Shown here: positions 25,301 to 31,300 of the stretch, one piece after another
Numbering within the stretch: position 1 is the first letter of the stretch
Layout: every line of letters begins with the position of its first letter
DNA from: Euclidia mi
Lineage: Eukaryota > Arthropoda > Insecta > Lepidoptera > Erebidae
Direction of reading: 5' to 3'
Length of the DNA: 64,000 bases
Assembly: GCA_944739405.2 (NCBI GenBank)
Contig: OX123196.2
Coordinates: 70,145,688 to 70,209,687 of the forward strand
The notes under the pieces: generated by a model
The model's input: the letters and a program-made list of their open reading frames with translations, nothing else
What the model was told of the DNA's origin: nothing
Databases searched by the model: none
Position numbers and translations under genes: made by a program

Positions 25301-28300
25301 GTACGCGAAGTAGTTCCCTCAGGACGCGGGTGAGACTGCGGGAAACAGCAATTTTAAATAAAATGTCTCCTTTCGCAACAAACTGCAAATATGCCTATTT
25401 TATTAATTTACCAATTAACTCATCGCATTATTTTTGCCATCAGAAATACCTAGTCATTTAAGACATGTGTTCAATTACTATACTTTCAGATAAAACACCG
25501 CATAATTCTATACTTATCTTAGCACTAATCAGCGGTCAACCCTGACCAGACACACACATTGACGATCACATACATATACACACGCACACAGACAAGACGG
25601 ACAAAGAATAACTATTTATGTTTACTCTATAGTTCGTTATCTAGAGATATGCGTTCAAACTATAAAAACAATGAGCCGGCTTATCGGATGGTGCAATTAT
25701 TGCGTGAAGTAAATAGTTAAATACATACGTTTCACGTAAGTATAACGCCGACGGGATAGGTTTAAGGCCTGTTCAGACCTAAGCGGTATTCGCTACCGTC
25801 TGCGGCAGAGAAAACCCAGTGGGTATGCGGTAATATTACTGTTCAGACCTAAGCGGTATTCGCTAACCTTGTGGGTAGAATAACGCGCGATAGTCGAGTT
25901 TCGCCGCGGTACTTGATACCAAATACGTACGTACTCTACCCACAGCGGCAGCAGCGAATATCGCTCAGGTCGCTCTAGCCGCGGTACATGATACTAAATA
26001 CCTGAGCGAAACCCGCGCGGTATGTACCTCTACCCACAGCGTCAGCGAATATCGCTCAGGTTTGAATAGGCCTTTATGTAAGTATTGAGATTTTCTATAG
26101 TACCTACCACGCTGAAACGAACAGACATGGAGCCTCGCAAGTTCAATAACTACTTTCTTTTGTAAGCAAAACCTTTTCTGGGGCAAAGAAGTTTCTTTTC
26201 AACAAAGATAATAGGATAGACTAGCTGTTTCCCGCGGTTTCACCCGCGTCCTGAGGGTACTACTTCGCGTACCCGTTTAATTTATAGCCTAAGATACTCT
26301 TTGGTACATCAGCTATCCGCCAGTCAACGTCCCGTCAAAATCGGTCCAGCCGATCCAGTTCCAGAGATTAGCGAGAACAAACAGACAGACAGACAGACAA
26401 AAATTTTAAAAAATGTCAATTCGGTATATCTACCGTGTATACTTACATCCATATGCACTTAGTAAAAATCGGTTATTTTAATATTACAATCAGACACTCC
26501 AATTTTATTTATATGTATAGATAATTTGCAATGAGATATTTGGATTGCGGAATGTTAAGGTACGGCCTGAGTCATTCTTTCTTTAGAACAAAACTCTGTC
26601 ATCGGGACAGAGTGACGTTACATCGACATCTTCCATATTGTTTCTCCTTTTTAAGACGCCATTCACACTAGGAGTAAATCCTTTAACGCAAGGTATGCCA
26701 AATAGTCAACATCATCATCATCAGCCTTTAACAGTCCACTGCTGGACTAGGCCTCTCCTTTGAAAGGAGGAATTGGCCTACTATACCACGCTGGCCAAAC
26801 GGGTTGGTATAGGGTTTGTATCAAGTTTTCCTTCTCTTACAGTGCTGTTCTATGCATAATATGCTCCCTCTGTAGGCTCTTACGACACCCATGGGATGAT
26901 ATGGGCGGTGACATTCCGTATTCTTAATCCGTCACCACACGGACCCAAATAGTCAACACGGACCAAAAGACTTGTTGGGGATAAAATCGACTGGATAGAC
27001 CACGGGATACGCATAATGAAAATGAAACTAGCAACAAACTACTCCAATCCACAGCGATTATCAACCGGCAATGCGCTCATTGTCAACAATACACTTGCAA
27101 CAAAACACCGGAATTGCTCCATCAATACAATACAAACTCATAATCATACATATACAAGTGTATAACCTTATCAGTAGCAAGTATCAAGTGCACACCTCCC
27201 ACGACACATGTAAATATAAATATATAGTGTTATCGATAGAGACGCGTGTAAAAATAACCACAGCGTCCTTCTACGAAGTCGTGTTCATGAACAAAGATAT
27301 GACAAAAAGAATGTTAATTAATAGAATTTATTTATTTTATTTATAGACTCACGCCTGTATCCTCGAAGGGGTAGGCGTGAGGTGTAAATATGCCACCCAC
27401 ATTTCGCCATGAATTTTTAGGTCCCACGTAATAGGAGACGAGCCTATTGCCGTTACCGGGCACATCACCAGACTCCGGGCTGCTACTGAGTGTTCGGAAA
27501 AACCCAGTAACACTTTTGCCCGACACGGGAATCGAACCCGGGACCTCCGATCAGCAGTCGCATACGCTAGCCACTGGACCACGGAGGCAGTCTAATTAAT
27601 AGAAACGCAAAGAAAATTCGTCTGTCTGAATTTCATATGTCTACAGCAGCGCGGATTTAGGCGTTAGGTTTGAGAAAGGCGTATTTTAGTACTTATATAG
27701 GAGAAGGGAATTGACCCAATATCTGAGAGGAATTACATCAAAAATAAATTTGTCAAAGGAGGATCCAGATTCTCTTGGAGGTCTTTGGCCCCTTAACTGA
27801 CAGATTTAGCCTTGGGTCATGAAAAAAAATTGGCAAATCCCTTGGGAATGAGTAAATAGTATGAAAACTAGTAAACTGTGGCAGAAATAAGCGTTTTATA
27901 GATAAGACAGATAAGACTAATTATTATTATTATCGAATCTGACTCGCTCGTGCATTTCAGGCCCTAACTGTGTTATCAAATGATAGGTCAAGAATTACAT
28001 CCGTTTCTCTGGCTAAGTCATTGCATTGGTTAGAAGGTCGAGGAAAAGAATAAAATTATTAGAAATCAGTATATCAGCAGTATATCAGGGGTGCATAGGG
28101 TTCCTACCAAGAACTTAGGGTCCCACACCAACCTCACCTGCAAGTGGTGCACCTGCCGATCAACGAACGAGGCTCTGGCAAACAAAATATCCCGATAAGC
28201 GGCAATAGGCTCGCCACCTATTACGTGGGATCAAAACACTGGCGAAAAGTGGGCGTTTAATATGCCTCTGCCTACCCCTTCGGGGAAACAGGCGTGAGTC

Positions 28301-31300
28301 TATGTATGTATATCAGCTAATCGACAACCAAATATTGATTAATTATGATGATGATGACCCATCCAAATGTTTTTTTTTATTTATATAGACTTACGCCTGT
28401 ATCCCTGAAAGGGTAGGCAGGGGTGTAATATTACACCTAAATTTCGCTATGCAAATGTTATAAATGCTAGTGTGTTTGATCGTTTGTTCTTCTTTCAGTC
28501 GCATCGAAGCGATGTTAAGTTATTTGGTTTTTGTGTCCAAGTGATAGGACCTACTTTTTACCGCGAAATCTTATACTCACGAGGGCGAAGCCACTGGCGA
28601 AATCTAGTATTTACATAGGTACCATTAACATTTTTGATCGCATTTAATGCGAAGGTATCCTATAAAAGGCCTCCGTGGTCCAGTGGATAGCGTATGCGAC
28701 TGCTGATTGGAGGTCCCGGGTTCGATTCCCGGGTCGGGCAAAAGTGTTACGGAGTTTTTCCGAATTCTCAGTAGCAGCACGGAGTCTGGTGAAGTGCCCG
28801 GTAACGGCAATAGGCTCGCCCCCGTAAGCTCGTATTGCTCGTAATAACGTGGGACCTAACCAGACCTAACAATTCATGGCGAAATGTGGGTTTAATATGA
28901 CGTGAGTGAGTATCCTATAACAGGAAGATACAAGAATCCTATTCGAATAGTATTGACTTCACTTGGTAACAAGAATGACTTTCATTTTTCTATTGCTATC
29001 ATAAAATATACGGAAAACGTCAAGATTTACTGAAAACATCAAGTCTATGCACCCTATTATCTACGCACAACAAGGGCATTAACAAAGAACTGACTACCAT
29101 AAACATCATTTACGTGTGCAAACAAGTATGTAAGGCAGTGGTCCGACCGCCAGCGATGAACGAGAAACGAGTAGAAAGAGAAACTATAAACGAGTTGGCG
29201 ATTAGGGGGAAGCGAGTGTTAGTTTCGATAGTTTTGTTGCTGGGCTATAAGCGAGTGTGCAAGTGCGACGAGCAATTACTCGCGCCACTCGCGCGCGGTC
29301 GCTCAATCCTGTGTATCCATACGTCTACTTTCAATGCCGCACTGTCAATAAATGATGAAGCGATCGAGCATCGCTGTACGAGTACCGCTGAGCAAGTATT
29401 ATGTTTGATAGCTCTTGTCGCTCAGCGACAAACTACTGAAGCGAGTCCTCGCTGGCAGTGAGAACAGTCAGCGATCAACTATTAATATATGCATCTCTTT
29501 TGTTGACACGGAATGTATATCTATTGTACGTTTCTTGAAAGAGAAAATCGCCGATAGTTAGTCGTTTTCTCGCCGGCAGTCGGACCACTGCCTTATGCTA
29601 ATGCCTAATTGCGATTACTGTGAAAGATGTGTAATGTATCAAAGTGATCTGCATAGTCCAAATAATTTGCAAACCGAAGTGGCAGCTCGTCACATTTGTT
29701 GCAGAACCTATGACTGTTGAAGTAGACATGAACTGGAGTAGAAACCATGTCTTTGGAAACGTAGCCTAGGACGCCCTCCTGCTTGGTAGCGACGATTTAC
29801 GCAAAGCGGCTGGACATGAAGAGCTTGAAATCGAGCTCACTGGCATGCCATTTGAGGTGCGGTGCACCAAATTGCTGGAACTAGCGTAGATTCACATTTT
29901 CCTAGTTGCGAGGGAAACCCCGCGCGCGTTGCGGTCGCATCGGTGCCGAAAATCGGGCTCAGTGGCATGCCGATGGAAAAGCTATATCCAGCCGTTGACT
30001 ATGGTAGGCTGATGATGAAGACGACATATTTTTTTGACTATGATAACTAACAGTGAACTACCGTAACTTACCCACAGTAGAGGGCTTTGACCCCCTCTTG
30101 CTGCGACGTCTTGACGAAGCAATCAACCATCCCGGTGTATCGCAGCTCCACATGGCGAGGATCTATCTTCTGTCCCTGGATCTGGAGACGGGTCTTGGTT
30201 GTGTCTATCGGGAATGTACCTGTAATAAAGCAGTTTAGACTATTCTTTATCTTATAATACTCAGAAATCTGTCTGTAGAATCAGCACATAGGACACATAA
30301 TAGAAAACAAGAATGCAATTCACTGCTTCTGCTATTCTAGCACTTTAAGATCGACATCTCAGGCGAACATAATATTAACATTATTATCAATTAAATAATT
30401 ATGTTAGATATCATTTCAAACACTTAAAACGGTCTAAGTAAATTTTGATATTAAAGTTAAGCTGCCATTGACAGATATATGATCTTTTGTGTATTTTTTA
30501 TGTTGAGATAGTTTCTGTAAGTAGCTCAAATCATAAAAGAACAATTATTAGAGTATTAGTCCGTGTGGTGACGGATTAAGAATACGGATTGTCACCACCC
30601 CGTATCATCCCATGGGTGTCGTAAGAGCCGACAGGGGGAGCATATTATGCAGAGAACAGCATGTAAGAGAAGGAAAACTTGATACAAACCCTATACCAAC
30701 CCGTTTGGCCAGCGTGGTATAGTAGGCCAAATCCTCCTTTCAAAGGAGAGGCCTAGTCCAGCAGTGGACTGTTAAAGGCTGATGATGATGATGATGATTA
30801 GAGTATACCATATAGTAAGTTCATTACTGAGATCAGTAACATGTGGATTGTTACATATATTACAGCTTAGCTATACAGTATTTTTTCAATCCACTGCTGG
30901 AACTAAAACTTTCATAATTTTCTGTATACAAGCTTAATCCATTGATTTAGTGCAATTATGCAGTGTTGAGCTACAGAGACTTACAAAATAATATACATTT
31001 TTCTCAAATTTATTTACATGATCTGTCAATTACTTTCAATCAATTATTGGCAGCTTATTTGTTGCACACAATTAAATCAACATTGACACGATATGAAGAA
31101 TGAATTAATAAAATAATAATTGTTTTGTCTGATAATTAAATAAATAATTTTCACACACAGGCAACACAAAATATGAAGGCCCATTTTTTAAATTAGATAA
31201 AACTATACATTAAAATTATGATGACCGGCCAGTACTCTGACTCCAGTAATCTCCAGATGATATAATACAAGTTTAAGGTTATGTCAGTCTATGCTAAATT

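Noticed and set aside
27345..27591. tRNA gene on the minus strand
   Set aside because: The head has A and B boxes but no full cloverleaf ending in an acceptor stem, and the same head plus ~170-bp body recurs at many sites, so it is a SINE.
29114..29461. 115-codon open frame
   Set aside because: It crosses the left end of a TA-flanked MITE; composition and context do not suggest a gene.
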